From Lysobacterales bacterium (lineage in GTDB: Bacteria; Pseudomonadota; Gammaproteobacteria; Xanthomonadales; Ahniellaceae): a stretch of 64,000 nucleotides of DNA. Location: assembly GCA_016182785.1 (NCBI GenBank), contig JACPFU010000030.1, positions 78,832-142,831 on the forward strand, given 5' to 3'. The notes below the pieces were generated by a model. That model was not told the DNA's origin, made no database searches, and saw only the letters and a list, made by a program, of their open reading frames with translations. The translations under genes were made by a program, and so were the position numbers. Shown here one piece after another: positions 36,498 through 47,633 of this stretch (its first letter is position 1; every line of letters begins with the position of its first letter).

Positions 36498-38901
36498 GCC
36501 CCGCGCACCTTCACGATCGCGTGGTAGATCGCCTCGGGCGTGCTCGGGCTGGCGAGTTCGACCACGCGCGCATCGCCGAACGCGGCGACCGCGTCGCGGA
36601 TCGCCTCGCGCACCGCGATCGCGAGCATCAGCGGCGGCTCGCCGACGCCCTTGCTGTGGAAGATCACGTTCGTACTCGGCGGCTTGCTGCGCCGGAACAG
36701 GTCGACGCGGAAATCCTCGGGCACGTCGCCGACGGTCGGGATCTTGTAGGTGCTGGGTGCATCGGTCAGCAGCCGGCCCTGCGCGTTCCAACGCAGCTCC
36801 TCGCTGGTCAGCCAACCCATGCCCTGCACGAAGCCACCTTCGATCTGGCCGCGATCGATCAGCTCGGCGATCGAGTCGCCGACGTCGTGCAGCAGATCGA
36901 CGCGGCGCAGGCTATGCACGCCAGTCAGGCCACAGACTTCGACCTCGCAGACCGCGGCGCCGAATGCGAAGTAGTAGAACGGATGGCCGCGCCCTAGCTT
37001 GGGGTCCCAGCTCAGGCCCGGGGTGCGGTAGTAGCCGGTCGCAGCCAGGCTGACGCGGGCGTTGTAGGTCGAACGCACGACGTCGTGGAATGCGAGCGAG
37101 TGTTCGGGTCGATCGCGGTGGAACACGCGGTCATCCGCGAACACGATGTCCGCGGCTTCGTCGGCCCCCTCTCTCCCGACCTCTCTCCCACCGGGGGAGA
37201 GAGGAGAAGAGCGGTCCGAGCCCGGCGTCTTGAGCCCCTCTCCCTCGATGGGAGAGGGGTTGGGGAGAGGGTGGACCCGCAGCGACGCGGCCGCAATCGG
37301 CGCCATCCGCGCCAGCAAGGTCTCGCAAGCAGCCTTCACCGCCTGGCCGTTCAGATCAGAGCCGCTGCTCGCCGCGGTCGCCGAAGTGTTCGGCACCTTG
37401 TCGGTGCTGGTGACCATGATCTGGATGCGCGACTGCGAGATGCCGAGGGTGCGTGCGGCGACCGCAAGCATCTTGGTGTGCAGGCCCTGGCCCATCTCGG
37501 TGCCGCCGTGGTTCAGCTGCACGCTGCCGTCGCTGTAGATCAGCACCAGTGCGCCGGCCTGGTTGTATTCGGTCTTGTTGAACGAGATGCCGAACTTCAC
37601 CGGCGTGATCGCCAGTCCGCGCTTGCGTTGCGGGTGCTCGCGATTGAACGCATCCAGCTCGGCGCGGCGCAGGTCATAGGCGCTCGACGTACGCAGCTGC
37701 GCCCACAATTCGGGCAGGTGGTTGTCGACCACCGGCTGACCGTAATGGGTCTGGTTGCGATCTGGCGTGCAGCCTTCGCGATAGAAATTGCGCTCGCGCA
37801 CCTGGTCCACCGGCAACCCGAGGAACCGCGCAACGCGATCCAGGATCTCCTCGCCGACGACCATGCCCTGCGGCCCGCCGAAACCGCGGAATGCGGTGTT
37901 CGAGGCCAGGTGCGTCTTGGCGATGCGGCCCTGAACTTCCACGTGCGGGATGAAGTACGCGTTGTCGACATGCACCATCGCGCGCATCAGCACCGGCGGG
38001 CTCAGATCGACGCTCCAGCCGCCATCGGCGACCAGGTCGATGCGCGCGGCCTGCAACAGGCCGTCGTCATCGAAGCCGACCGTGAAGCGCGCGAAGAACG
38101 GATGGCGCTTGCCGGTCAGTTGCATGTCCAGCGCGCGATGCAGTTTCACCCGCGCCGGGCGGCCGGTCTTCCATGCCGCGAGCGCCGCGACGGCGGCGAA
38201 GGGATTGGCCTGTGTTTCCTTGCCGCCGAAGCCGCCACCCATGCGCAGGCAGCGGCAGACGACGCGATGTGAGGCGATGCCGAGCACGTGCGCGACCATG
38301 TGTTGGGTCTCGCTTGGATGCTGGGTCGAGGACACCAGTTGCACCAGGCCTTCGCTGTCGATGCTGGCCCAGCAGGCCTGGGTCTCGAGATAGAAATGAT
38401 CCTGGCCGCCGATCAGCAGTTCGCCGCTGAGGCGGTGGGTCGCTGCGGCAAGCCCGGCGCTGACGTCGCCGCGTTCGACCCGCGCCGGCGGCAGGTGAAA
38501 GGACTCGGCCGCGATCGCCGCGTGCACGTCGAGCAGGGCCGGCAGCGCCTCGTACTCGACCTTGACCTGGCGGGCCGCGGCCATCGCCTGTGCTTCGCTG
38601 TCGGCCACGACCCAGGCCACGGCCTGGCCGAAATAGCTGACGTGGTCGGCAGGCATCACCGGCTCGTCATGCACGATCGGGCCGAGGTCATTGGTGCCGG
38701 GAATATCCGCTGCGGTCAGCACCGCATGCACGCCAGGCAGGGCACGCGCAGCAGCAGTGTCGATGGCGAGGATGCGCGCATGCGCGTGCGGCGCCTGTAC
38801 CGGATACAGGCTCAGCAGGCCGGCGGGCGGATGTTGCTCGTCGGCATAGATGGCGCGGCCGCTGACATGGCCGACCGCAGATTCGTGCGTCGTCGCCTTG
38901 C

Positions 38902-38905
<4 letters not shown>
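36494..38905 (-). CDS. xdhB: xanthine dehydrogenase, molybdopterin-binding subunit
   Basis: 803 aa, oxidising hypoxanthine and xanthine to urate together with XdhA. Family landmarks are present: RMGGGFGGKE, the FRGFGGPQG loop with the substrate-binding Arg, and HGGTEMGQGLHTKM; near the C-terminus VGEPPLMLAIAV holds the catalytic glutamate. About residues 544-580 are foreign to the family: a double palindrome translated in frame as LPNPSPIEGEG and PLSPGGREVGREGAD between MAPIAAASLR and ADIVFADDR. The remaining frame is intact, so the protein may still fold with the extra loop. Confidence 0.95.
37167..37275. repeat. double palindromic element inserted in frame within xdhB
   Basis: Two hairpin-forming palindromes about 40 bp apart: CTCTCTCCC/GGGAGAGAG (about 37181-37205) and CCCCTCTCCC/GGGAGAGGGG (about 37236-37260), flanked by shorter copies of the same pyrimidine/purine units. 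The element adds about 36 codons with no stop in the xdhB frame. This LPNPSP-IEGEG type of dispersed repeat is familiar from GC-rich proteobacteria, normally between genes. Confidence 0.85.
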
Positions 38906-40275
<1,370 letters not shown>

Positions 40276-40288
40276 CGCGGAAGATTAG

Positions 40289-41733
<1,445 letters not shown>

Positions 41734-41741
41734 GTTCGTCG

Positions 41742-43001
41742 ATGCTTGCATTCTGGACCGAAGCCGCGGCCTTCCTGTTGCGCTGGCTGCATGTGGTCGC
41801 GGCGATCGCGTGGATCGGCGAGTCGTTCTACTTCGTCGCGCTCGACCGTGGCTTGAAGCCGCCGAAGACGGGCGCGCAGGGGCTGTTCGGCGAGTCGTGG
41901 TCGGTGCATGGCGGCGGCTTCTACCTGAAGCAGAAGTTCCTGCCGGCGCCGGCCGAGTTGCCGGCCGAGTTGCACTGGTCGAAATGGAAGTCGTACACCA
42001 CGTGGTTGTCCGGCTTCGGCCTGCTCGCGCTGACCTACCTGCTCTCGCCCGAGCTGTACTTGGTCGATCGTAGCGTCGCCGACCTCTCGGGCAGTGCCGC
42101 GGTGGTCGCGGCGATCGTGTTCCTGGCGCTGACCTGGTTCCTGTACGACCTGATGTGCAAGGTGGTCGGCTTCCGCGACCGCTTGCTTGGCGTGCTGGTC
42201 GGGTTGCTGACGCTGGCGCTGTGTTACGTCGCGACCCAGCTGTTCGCCGGGCGCGCGGCCTTCCTGCTGGTCGGTGCCGCGCTGGCGACGATCATGTCGG
42301 CGAACGTGTTCTTCGTGATCATCCCCGGCCAGAAGCGCATGGTCGCGGCACTCGCCGCCGGCGAGGCGCCGAATCCGCTCGACGGCAGTCATGGCAAACA
42401 ACGCTCGGTGCACAACACCTATTTCACCCTGCCGGTGGTGTTCGCGATGCTGAGCACGCATTACGGCACCGCCTATGCGCACGAGTACAACTGGATCGTG
42501 CTGGCGGTGGCGATGGCGTCGGCGGCGATGATCCGCCAGTTCTTCGTGCTCTGGCACAGCGGCGAACGCGCCTGGCGCCTGCTCGCGGCCGGGGCGCTGG
42601 TGCTGCTCGGCCTGCTGTTATGGCTGGCACCGAGCCCACGCAGCGATGCCGCGGCGACGCCGGTGGAAGCGCTGTCGCCGGCCAACGGCTCGCAGATGCC
42701 GGATGGTTCGCCGTCCCCGACGATCGTGTTGCCCGATGCGTTTGGTGAAACACCGGACACCGCCGCCATCCAGCCGATCATCGAGAAGCACTGCGTCGCC
42801 TGTCACTCGGCTCGCCCGACCCTGATGGCCAGCGCCCCCAAAGGCGCGCTGCTCGACACGCCCGAACGCATCGAGCTGCAGGCCGCGCTCGTGCACAAAC
42901 AGGTGGTCGAACTGAAGATCATGCCCCCCGGCAACATGACCCAGATGACCGACGCCGAGCGCGCCGCGATCGCCCGCTGGTTCGCCGCCAAACCTCCATG
43001 A
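41742..43001 (+). CDS. puuD: membrane urate hydroxylase PuuD with fused cytochrome c
   Basis: 419 aa. Membrane-bound urate oxidase that oxidises urate to 5-hydroxyisourate with electrons delivered to a cytochrome. The N-terminal urate oxidase N domain has about eight helices (WLHVVAAIAWIGESFYFVAL; SVHGGGFYLKQKF). The C-terminal c-type cytochrome has CVACH and a distal methionine (LKIMPPGN). It lies 8 nt after hiuH. This enzyme replaces a soluble uricase in the pathway. Confidence 0.94.
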   Translation: MLAFWTEAAAFLLRWLHVVAAIAWIGESFYFVALDRGLKPPKTGAQGLFGESWSVHGGGFYLKQKFLPAPAELPAELHWSKWKSYTTWLSGFGLLALTYLLSPELYLVDRSVADLSGSAAVVAAIVFLALTWFLYDLMCKVVGFRDRLLGVLVGLLTLALCYVATQLFAGRAAFLLVGAALATIMSANVFFVIIPGQKRMVAALAAGEAPNPLDGSHGKQRSVHNTYFTLPVVFAMLSTHYGTAYAHEYNWIVLAVAMASAAMIRQFFVLWHSGERAWRLLAAGALVLLGLLLWLAPSPRSDAAATPVEALSPANGSQMPDGSPSPTIVLPDAFGETPDTAAIQPIIEKHCVACHSARPTLMASAPKGALLDTPERIELQAALVHKQVVELKIMPPGNMTQMTDAERAAIARWFAAKPP

Positions 43002-43003
43002 AT

Positions 43004-43100
43004 GTAGGTCGGCTCAAGGCGCGCAGCGCCGGAGCCGACGTGGTGGTACGGGTGAGTCGACGCCGGAACCGCTGCGCTTGATCCGGCCTACGTTCGCGCG
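43004..43100. repeat. palindromic repeat left of the acyltransferase gene
   Basis: Imperfect palindrome: left arm from 43004 (GTAGGTCGGCTCAAGGCGCG...), right arm 43056-43100 (GTCGACGCCGGAACCGCTGC...). The right arm is repeated in the same orientation at 44380-44424 with 40 of 45 bases identical. Confidence 0.8.
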
Positions 43101-43127
43101 CGGGAGCGGCGGTTCCCGAATCTGCGG

Positions 43128-44306
43128 TTGGTGCTCGCCGCGCGATCCGATACCGTGCCGTCTTCGATCGACACCGGATCCCACTTGAGTTCGCAACAAG
43201 ACAGTGACCTGCAGGGGCTGCATGTGCTGCGCGGGTTCGCGGCGCTCTCGGTATTGCTGTTCCACTTGTTCTACCTGGTTCCCTGGCCGGTGTTTCCCGG
43301 GCAAGGACCATTGGCCTGGTTTCGCCTCGGCGGGTTCGGCGTTTCCATCTTCTTTGCGTTGAGCGGTTTTGTGGTCACGCAGGCGGCGTTGCGCGAGCTC
43401 GCCGCGCATCCCGAACATGCGCGAGCGGCATTCATGCTCAAGCGCGTCGCGCGCATCATGCCGCTGTACCTGCTGACGTCGGCCTGCTTTCTGGTGCTGG
43501 TTGATGCCGGTGCACTGCGCGGTGGCGACGCCTGGTTCCAGCTGGTGACGCATCTGAGCTTCACCCATAGCCTGTTCTCGACCAGCATCGGTTCGATCAA
43601 CGGCCCGACCTGGTCGATCGGCGTGGAATTCCAGCTCTATCTGCTGGTGGCGTTGTTGCTGCCGTGGTTGCCGCGCTTGCGGCCGCTGCCGCTGGCGGTG
43701 GCCTGCGTCATCCTGTCCGTGCTCTACCGCGCGGCCGTGTATCTGTTCCAGCGGGATGTGTTGGCATTGCCGTTCAGCGATCTCAACTACTGGGTCGCCT
43801 CGGTGCAGGTACCGGGCAGCTTGGATACATTCGGCGTCGGCGCGGCCATCGCGCTTGCGCGGGCGCGTTCCGGTACGCATAGGTACTGGCCAAACTGGTG
43901 GTTGCCGTTACTCGCGATGGCCGCCGTACTGAGCTTGTTCACGAGCTTGGTCAAGCGCTTCGCGCCGCCCTATCTGTGGGCGAATTTCGGTTGGACAGTG
44001 TTGTTGCTGAGCGTGGCAGCGGCGATGGCGATCGCTCTGCTCGCGCTCGCGATGCGACTACCCAATGCTGGCGTCAGCCGCGCGCATCGACCATTCATCT
44101 ACCTCGGCACGATCAGCTACGGCGTCTACCTGTGGCACGTGCCGGTGATCACGCTGCTGAAGAACCACACTCCGCTGGCACCGAACCTGCTGGCACTGGC
44201 GGCGATCAGCATCACGCTGGTTCTCGCTGCCCTGTCCTGGCACTGCGTCGAGCAGCCGGCCATTGCATGGGCGCGGCGCTGGTTGGCGCGCAGGTCACGC
44301 GGCTGA
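43128..44306 (+). CDS. acyltransferase-3 family membrane protein
   Basis: 392 aa with about ten helices. Acyltransferase-3 signatures include LHVLRGFAALSVLLFHLF (with the catalytic His), GGFGVSIFFALSGFVV, NGPTWSIGVEFQLYLL and ISYGVYLWHVPV. Such enzymes O-acylate sugars or other surface molecules. The start is uncertain: TTG at 43128, GTG at 43131 or later codons. It is out of place in a purine-catabolism locus, flanked by matching palindromic repeats and apparently less GC-rich than its neighbours, so it may be an insertion. Confidence 0.85.
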   Translation: MVLAARSDTVPSSIDTGSHLSSQQDSDLQGLHVLRGFAALSVLLFHLFYLVPWPVFPGQGPLAWFRLGGFGVSIFFALSGFVVTQAALRELAAHPEHARAAFMLKRVARIMPLYLLTSACFLVLVDAGALRGGDAWFQLVTHLSFTHSLFSTSIGSINGPTWSIGVEFQLYLLVALLLPWLPRLRPLPLAVACVILSVLYRAAVYLFQRDVLALPFSDLNYWVASVQVPGSLDTFGVGAAIALARARSGTHRYWPNWWLPLLAMAAVLSLFTSLVKRFAPPYLWANFGWTVLLLSVAAAMAIALLALAMRLPNAGVSRAHRPFIYLGTISYGVYLWHVPVITLLKNHTPLAPNLLALAAISITLVLAALSWHCVEQPAIAWARRWLARRSRG

Positions 44307-44324
44307 GTGCGCCGAGTCCGCCCG

Positions 44325-44424
44325 GTCGCAGCTCGGCCCACGGTGCAAAGTGCCGCAGCCGACGCGGAGGCGCGGATGGGTCGACGTCGGATCCGCTGCG
44401 CTTGATCCGAGCTGCGTTCGCGCG
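44325..44424. repeat. palindromic repeat right of the acyltransferase gene
   Basis: Left arm from 44325 (GTCGCAGCTCGG...), right arm 44380-44424 (GTCGACGTCGGATCCGCTGC...), the latter a direct repeat of 43056-43100. Pairing of the arms is weaker than in the left copy. Confidence 0.72.
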
Positions 44425-44460
44425 GTGTGCAACCTTGGGACCGTGGGTCGCTCGGTTGCC

Positions 44461-44946
44461 TCAGTTCGCTGCGTCGATGCACCACGTCTGTGGCAAGTTC
44501 GCTTCCTCGCAGTTGCTCTCGTCACCGCCGCGGTCGACGATCAGGAAGTCGCCGGCTGCGAGTGCGAGCAGCGGGTGGTGCCAGGTGCCGGCGCGGTAGT
44601 TGACGCCTTCGCCGTGCGTGGCGAGGAAGCAGCGCGGCGGGTGCTCGGGAGACTCGGCGACGACGATCAGGTAGGGCGTGTTCGACAGCGGGATCCACGC
44701 CTGCGATCCGAGCGGGTGGCGCTCAAGCATGCGGATCGCAAACGGCAGCGTGCGCGACTCGGCACGGGCGAGGCTGATGAGTCCATGACCGCCGCCAACC
44801 TCGATGCGGGCCAGCGCGTGGTGGCGCTGACTGGTGCCGCCGTTGATCGGGTACACGCGCTTGGCTGCGCCGAACGCGATCACTTCGCCAAATGGCGCGA
44901 AGGCTTCAGGCGTCAGCACCTCGACGCGCAACTGCGCCTCGCTCAT
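44461..44946 (-). CDS. allA: ureidoglycolate lyase
   Basis: 161 aa. It splits ureidoglycolate to glyoxylate and urea, the last step encoded here. AllA features: [13 protein letters not shown] at the N-terminus, [12 protein letters not shown], and [13 protein letters not shown] with the conserved His pair near the C-terminus. Its ATG overlaps the allantoicase stop (ATGA), making a two-gene unit. Confidence 0.93.
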   Translation of the reverse strand: MSEAQLRVEVLTPEAFAPFGEVIAFGAAKRVYPINGGTSQRHHALARIEVGGGHGLISLARAESRTLPFAIRMLERHPLGSQAWIPLSNTPYLIVVAESPEHPPRCFLATHGEGVNYRAGTWHHPLLALAAGDFLIVDRGGDESNCEEANLPQTWCIDAAN

Positions 44947-45953
44947 GCCACGCGCCCACGCAGGCGCAGGCGCGAGACGCCGCCGTCCGGGAAGATGTTG
45001 AAGCGCACGTGCGTGACCGGCGTGCGCAGCACGATCTCGTCGCGGTAGTGGTGCTGGTGGTCCATCTGCAGCTTCTGCTCGGGCAGCAGCAGCGGCCAGA
45101 ACATCGACTGCGTGACCATCGACTCGGCGGTGCCGCCGGCCGCGCTGGTCGCCTGGAGCGAGCAGCGGTCCGGGAAGTTGCCCTTGAAGTGGCAGGTGTC
45201 GACCTCGATCGCCTCGATCATGCCGGCCTGGCCGAGCGCGAGGATGCACCAGTCGTTGCCGGGCTCGCGCCGACGTCGCGTCTCCCAGCCATCGCCCATG
45301 TTCACGCCGCGCCCCGGGATCAGCAGGTTCGACGCGAGACCGAAATGCTGGTTGTTGGCGGCGACGACGGTGCCGCCGTTCAATGCGGCGACCAAGTCGA
45401 CCAGGCCATCGGCTTCGGGCACGGCGAGCTTCGGATCGGGCACGCCATAGACGCGCAGGCGCGCCAGGCCGCCGTCCGGGTACAGGTTCACGCGCAGGTG
45501 CGAGACGCGGCACTGGCCGTCGAGCGCGACATAGTGGTGGGCATTGCCGCCGAGGTTCATCGCCGCCAGCACCGGGAACCACTCAGTGTTCGCATCCGGA
45601 TCGCCGCCGGCGAGATCGCAGCCTTCGAGGGCAATCGCCGGCGGGTAGTTGCCGGTGAAATGGCTGGTGTCGAGGTCGACGCCGCGGATCACCCCGGGCC
45701 GCGCCAGGCGCACGATGCACCAGTCATGCCCGGCCACGCGCTTGCGCCGGCTTTCCCAGCCGTCCATCCACTTGCCGTTGCTGTCGTACTTGCCGGGAAC
45801 GAACACCGCCGGCTCCGGATTGAGCATGCGCCCCATCTCGGCGAAGAAGTCGTCGCTGCAACTGAGCGCCTTCGCACCCAGGCGCGCATCGGCGAGGTTG
45901 ACGTAGCGGCGGGTGAAATCGGGAGCGTTCGGATCGAGTTGCGGCAGGGCCAT
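44943..45953 (-). CDS. alc: allantoicase
   Basis: 336 aa. It hydrolyses allantoate to ureidoglycolate and urea. The two internally homologous allantoicase repeats are evident: DGWESRRKR...HDWCIVRL...[11 protein letters not shown] in the first, DGWETRRRR...NDWCILAL...[11 protein letters not shown] in the second; each ends with a beta-rich [20 protein letters not shown] segment. It is first of the alc-allA pair; a REP palindrome lies upstream, at 46019-46095. Confidence 0.95.
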   Translation of the reverse strand: MALPQLDPNAPDFTRRYVNLADARLGAKALSCSDDFFAEMGRMLNPEPAVFVPGKYDSNGKWMDGWESRRKRVAGHDWCIVRLARPGVIRGVDLDTSHFTGNYPPAIALEGCDLAGGDPDANTEWFPVLAAMNLGGNAHHYVALDGQCRVSHLRVNLYPDGGLARLRVYGVPDPKLAVPEADGLVDLVAALNGGTVVAANNQHFGLASNLLIPGRGVNMGDGWETRRRREPGNDWCILALGQAGMIEAIEVDTCHFKGNFPDRCSLQATSAAGGTAESMVTQSMFWPLLLPEQKLQMDHQHHYRDEIVLRTPVTHVRFNIFPDGGVSRLRLRGRVA

Positions 45954-46018
45954 GATGGTCTTGTGTCGGTTCGCGGCAAGGGCCCGATGTTAGCGCGCGC
46001 GTTCGGGGATGGCCTGCT

Positions 46019-46095
46019 ATCGCGCCGTGGCCGGCGCTCCCACAAAGAGCGTGGCCGCTCTCTGCTCTCTGTGGGAGCGCCGGTCACGGCGCGAT
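46019..46095. repeat. REP-like palindromic repeat, copy 2
   Basis: 26-bp arms, left 46019-46044 and right 46070-46095 (ATCGCGCCGTGGCCGGCGCT...), one internal mismatch, 25-nt loop. Same element as at 18794. It lies between the OHCU decarboxylase stop and the alc start. Confidence 0.85.
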
Positions 46096-46114
46096 GCTCT
46101 TCCGCCACACCGAC

Positions 46115-46645
46115 CTACCTTCGGGGTGCGGTTTGGTCGTCCAGCAACGCCGTCAGCCGAAACCGAGCGATGCGTTCGATCTGCCGCAGCGCCTCGGCGA
46201 TCTCGGCCTCGCGATCGTGGCCGATGCGTGCGCGCATGTTGGCGATGATGCTGTCGCGGGTATGGCCCTTGACCGCCAGGATGAACGGAAATCCGAAGCG
46301 TGCGTCGTATTCGCCATTCAACCGAGTGATCGCCGCGAACTCCTCCGGCGAGCATTGGTCGAGTCCGGCACCGCGTTGTTCGTTGGTCGAGGCCGCGGTC
46401 AGCTCGCCGCGCACCGCGGCCTTGCCGGCCAGTTGCGGATGGGCACGAATCAGCGCCAGCTGCAGTTCGGGCCCGGCGCCGTGCACCGCCGCGCACATCG
46501 CCGCGTGCAGGGCATCGCGCGACGCGAACGGCCGCTGCGCCAGCACCCGCTCGGCTACCCACGGCGAATGTTCGAAGATGCCCGCCAACGCCGCCACGAA
46601 CGCCTCCGGCGCCGACTGATTCAACGCCTCGATAGCCATCGTCAT
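46115..46645 (-). CDS. uraD: 2-oxo-4-hydroxy-4-carboxy-5-ureidoimidazoline (OHCU) decarboxylase
   Basis: 176 aa. It converts OHCU, the product of HIU hydrolase, to S-allantoin. The catalytic histidine lies in FEHSPWVAERV, and FGFPFILAVKG and the arginine in HPQLAGK are typical. The ATG at 46645 overlaps the puuE stop (ATGA); a second in-frame ATG two codons later is possible. Confidence 0.93.
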   Translation of the reverse strand: MTMAIEALNQSAPEAFVAALAGIFEHSPWVAERVLAQRPFASRDALHAAMCAAVHGAGPELQLALIRAHPQLAGKAAVRGELTAASTNEQRGAGLDQCSPEEFAAITRLNGEYDARFGFPFILAVKGHTRDSIIANMRARIGHDREAEIAEALRQIERIARFRLTALLDDQTAPRR

Positions 46646-47577
46646 GTCGCCGCCACGAACGGATGCACGCGCTTCCAATGTTTGGCGATGTCGATGCGCC
46701 GGCACACCCAGACGCGGTCGTGGCGCTCGATGTGGTCAAGGAAGCGTTGCAGCGCGAGGATGCGGCCGGGTCGACCGAGCAGACGGCAGTGCATGCCGAT
46801 CGACATCATGCGCGGTGTCTCCGCGCCTTCGCGATAGAGCACGTCGAAGCTGTCGCGCAGGTACTCGAAGAAGTGGTTCGCGGTGTTGAAGCCCTGCGGC
46901 GTCGCGAAGCGCATGTCGTTGGCGTCGAGCGTGTACGGCACGACCAGGTGCGGCCGGCGCGAACCGTCGGAGATCTCGACCTCGGTCCAGAACGGCAGGT
47001 CGTCGCCGTAGTAGTCGCTGTCGTACTCGAAGCCGCCGTGCTCGACGATCAGCCGGCGCGTGTTCGGCGAATCGCGGCCGGTGTACCAGCCGAGTGGCGC
47101 GTCGCCGGTCAGCTCGCGCTGGATCGCGATCGCGCGCAGCAGGTGCTCGCGTTCGACGTCTTCGGGGATGTTCTGGTAGTGGATCCAGCGCCAGCCGTGC
47201 GACGCGATCTCGTGGCCCACCTCGGTGCAGGCCTGTACGAATTCGGGATGGCGCTGCATCGCCATCGCGACCCCGAACACGGTCAACGGCAGCGCGCGTT
47301 TCTCGAACTCGCGCAGGATGCGCCAGCCGCCGACGCGCGAGCCGTACTCGTAGATCGACTCCATGCTCAGGTGCCGGTCCGGATAACTGGCGGCGCCGAT
47401 GATCTCGGACAGGAACTGCTCGGAACCGCCGTCGCCGTGCAGCACGCAGTTCTCGCCGCCTTCCTCGTAATTCAGCACGAACTGCACGGCGATGCGCGCG
47501 TCGTCCGGCCATTGCGCCTGTGGCGGGGTGCGGCCGTAGCCGATCAGGTCACGCGGGTAGCGGGGAGCGCGGGTCAT
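46642..47577 (-). CDS. puuE: allantoinase PuuE (polysaccharide deacetylase fold)
   Basis: 311 aa. Metal-independent type allantoinase converting allantoin to allantoate. It begins RYPRDLIGYGRTPPQAQWP, the standard PuuE N-terminus, and has NYEEGGENCVLHGDGGSE, EIASHGWRWIHYQN and GWYTGRDSPNTR. It is co-transcribed with uraD, and lies 56 nt downstream of a secreted nuclease gene on the same strand, so all three may share a transcript. Confidence 0.95.
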   Translation of the reverse strand: MTRAPRYPRDLIGYGRTPPQAQWPDDARIAVQFVLNYEEGGENCVLHGDGGSEQFLSEIIGAASYPDRHLSMESIYEYGSRVGGWRILREFEKRALPLTVFGVAMAMQRHPEFVQACTEVGHEIASHGWRWIHYQNIPEDVEREHLLRAIAIQRELTGDAPLGWYTGRDSPNTRRLIVEHGGFEYDSDYYGDDLPFWTEVEISDGSRRPHLVVPYTLDANDMRFATPQGFNTANHFFEYLRDSFDVLYREGAETPRMMSIGMHCRLLGRPGRILALQRFLDHIERHDRVWVCRRIDIAKHWKRVHPFVAAT

Positions 47578-47633
47578 GGCCGGAGTGTCGGTGCGCGGCA
47601 GGCCGCGGCGCAAGCGCGCCGCGGCCGCCGGGC

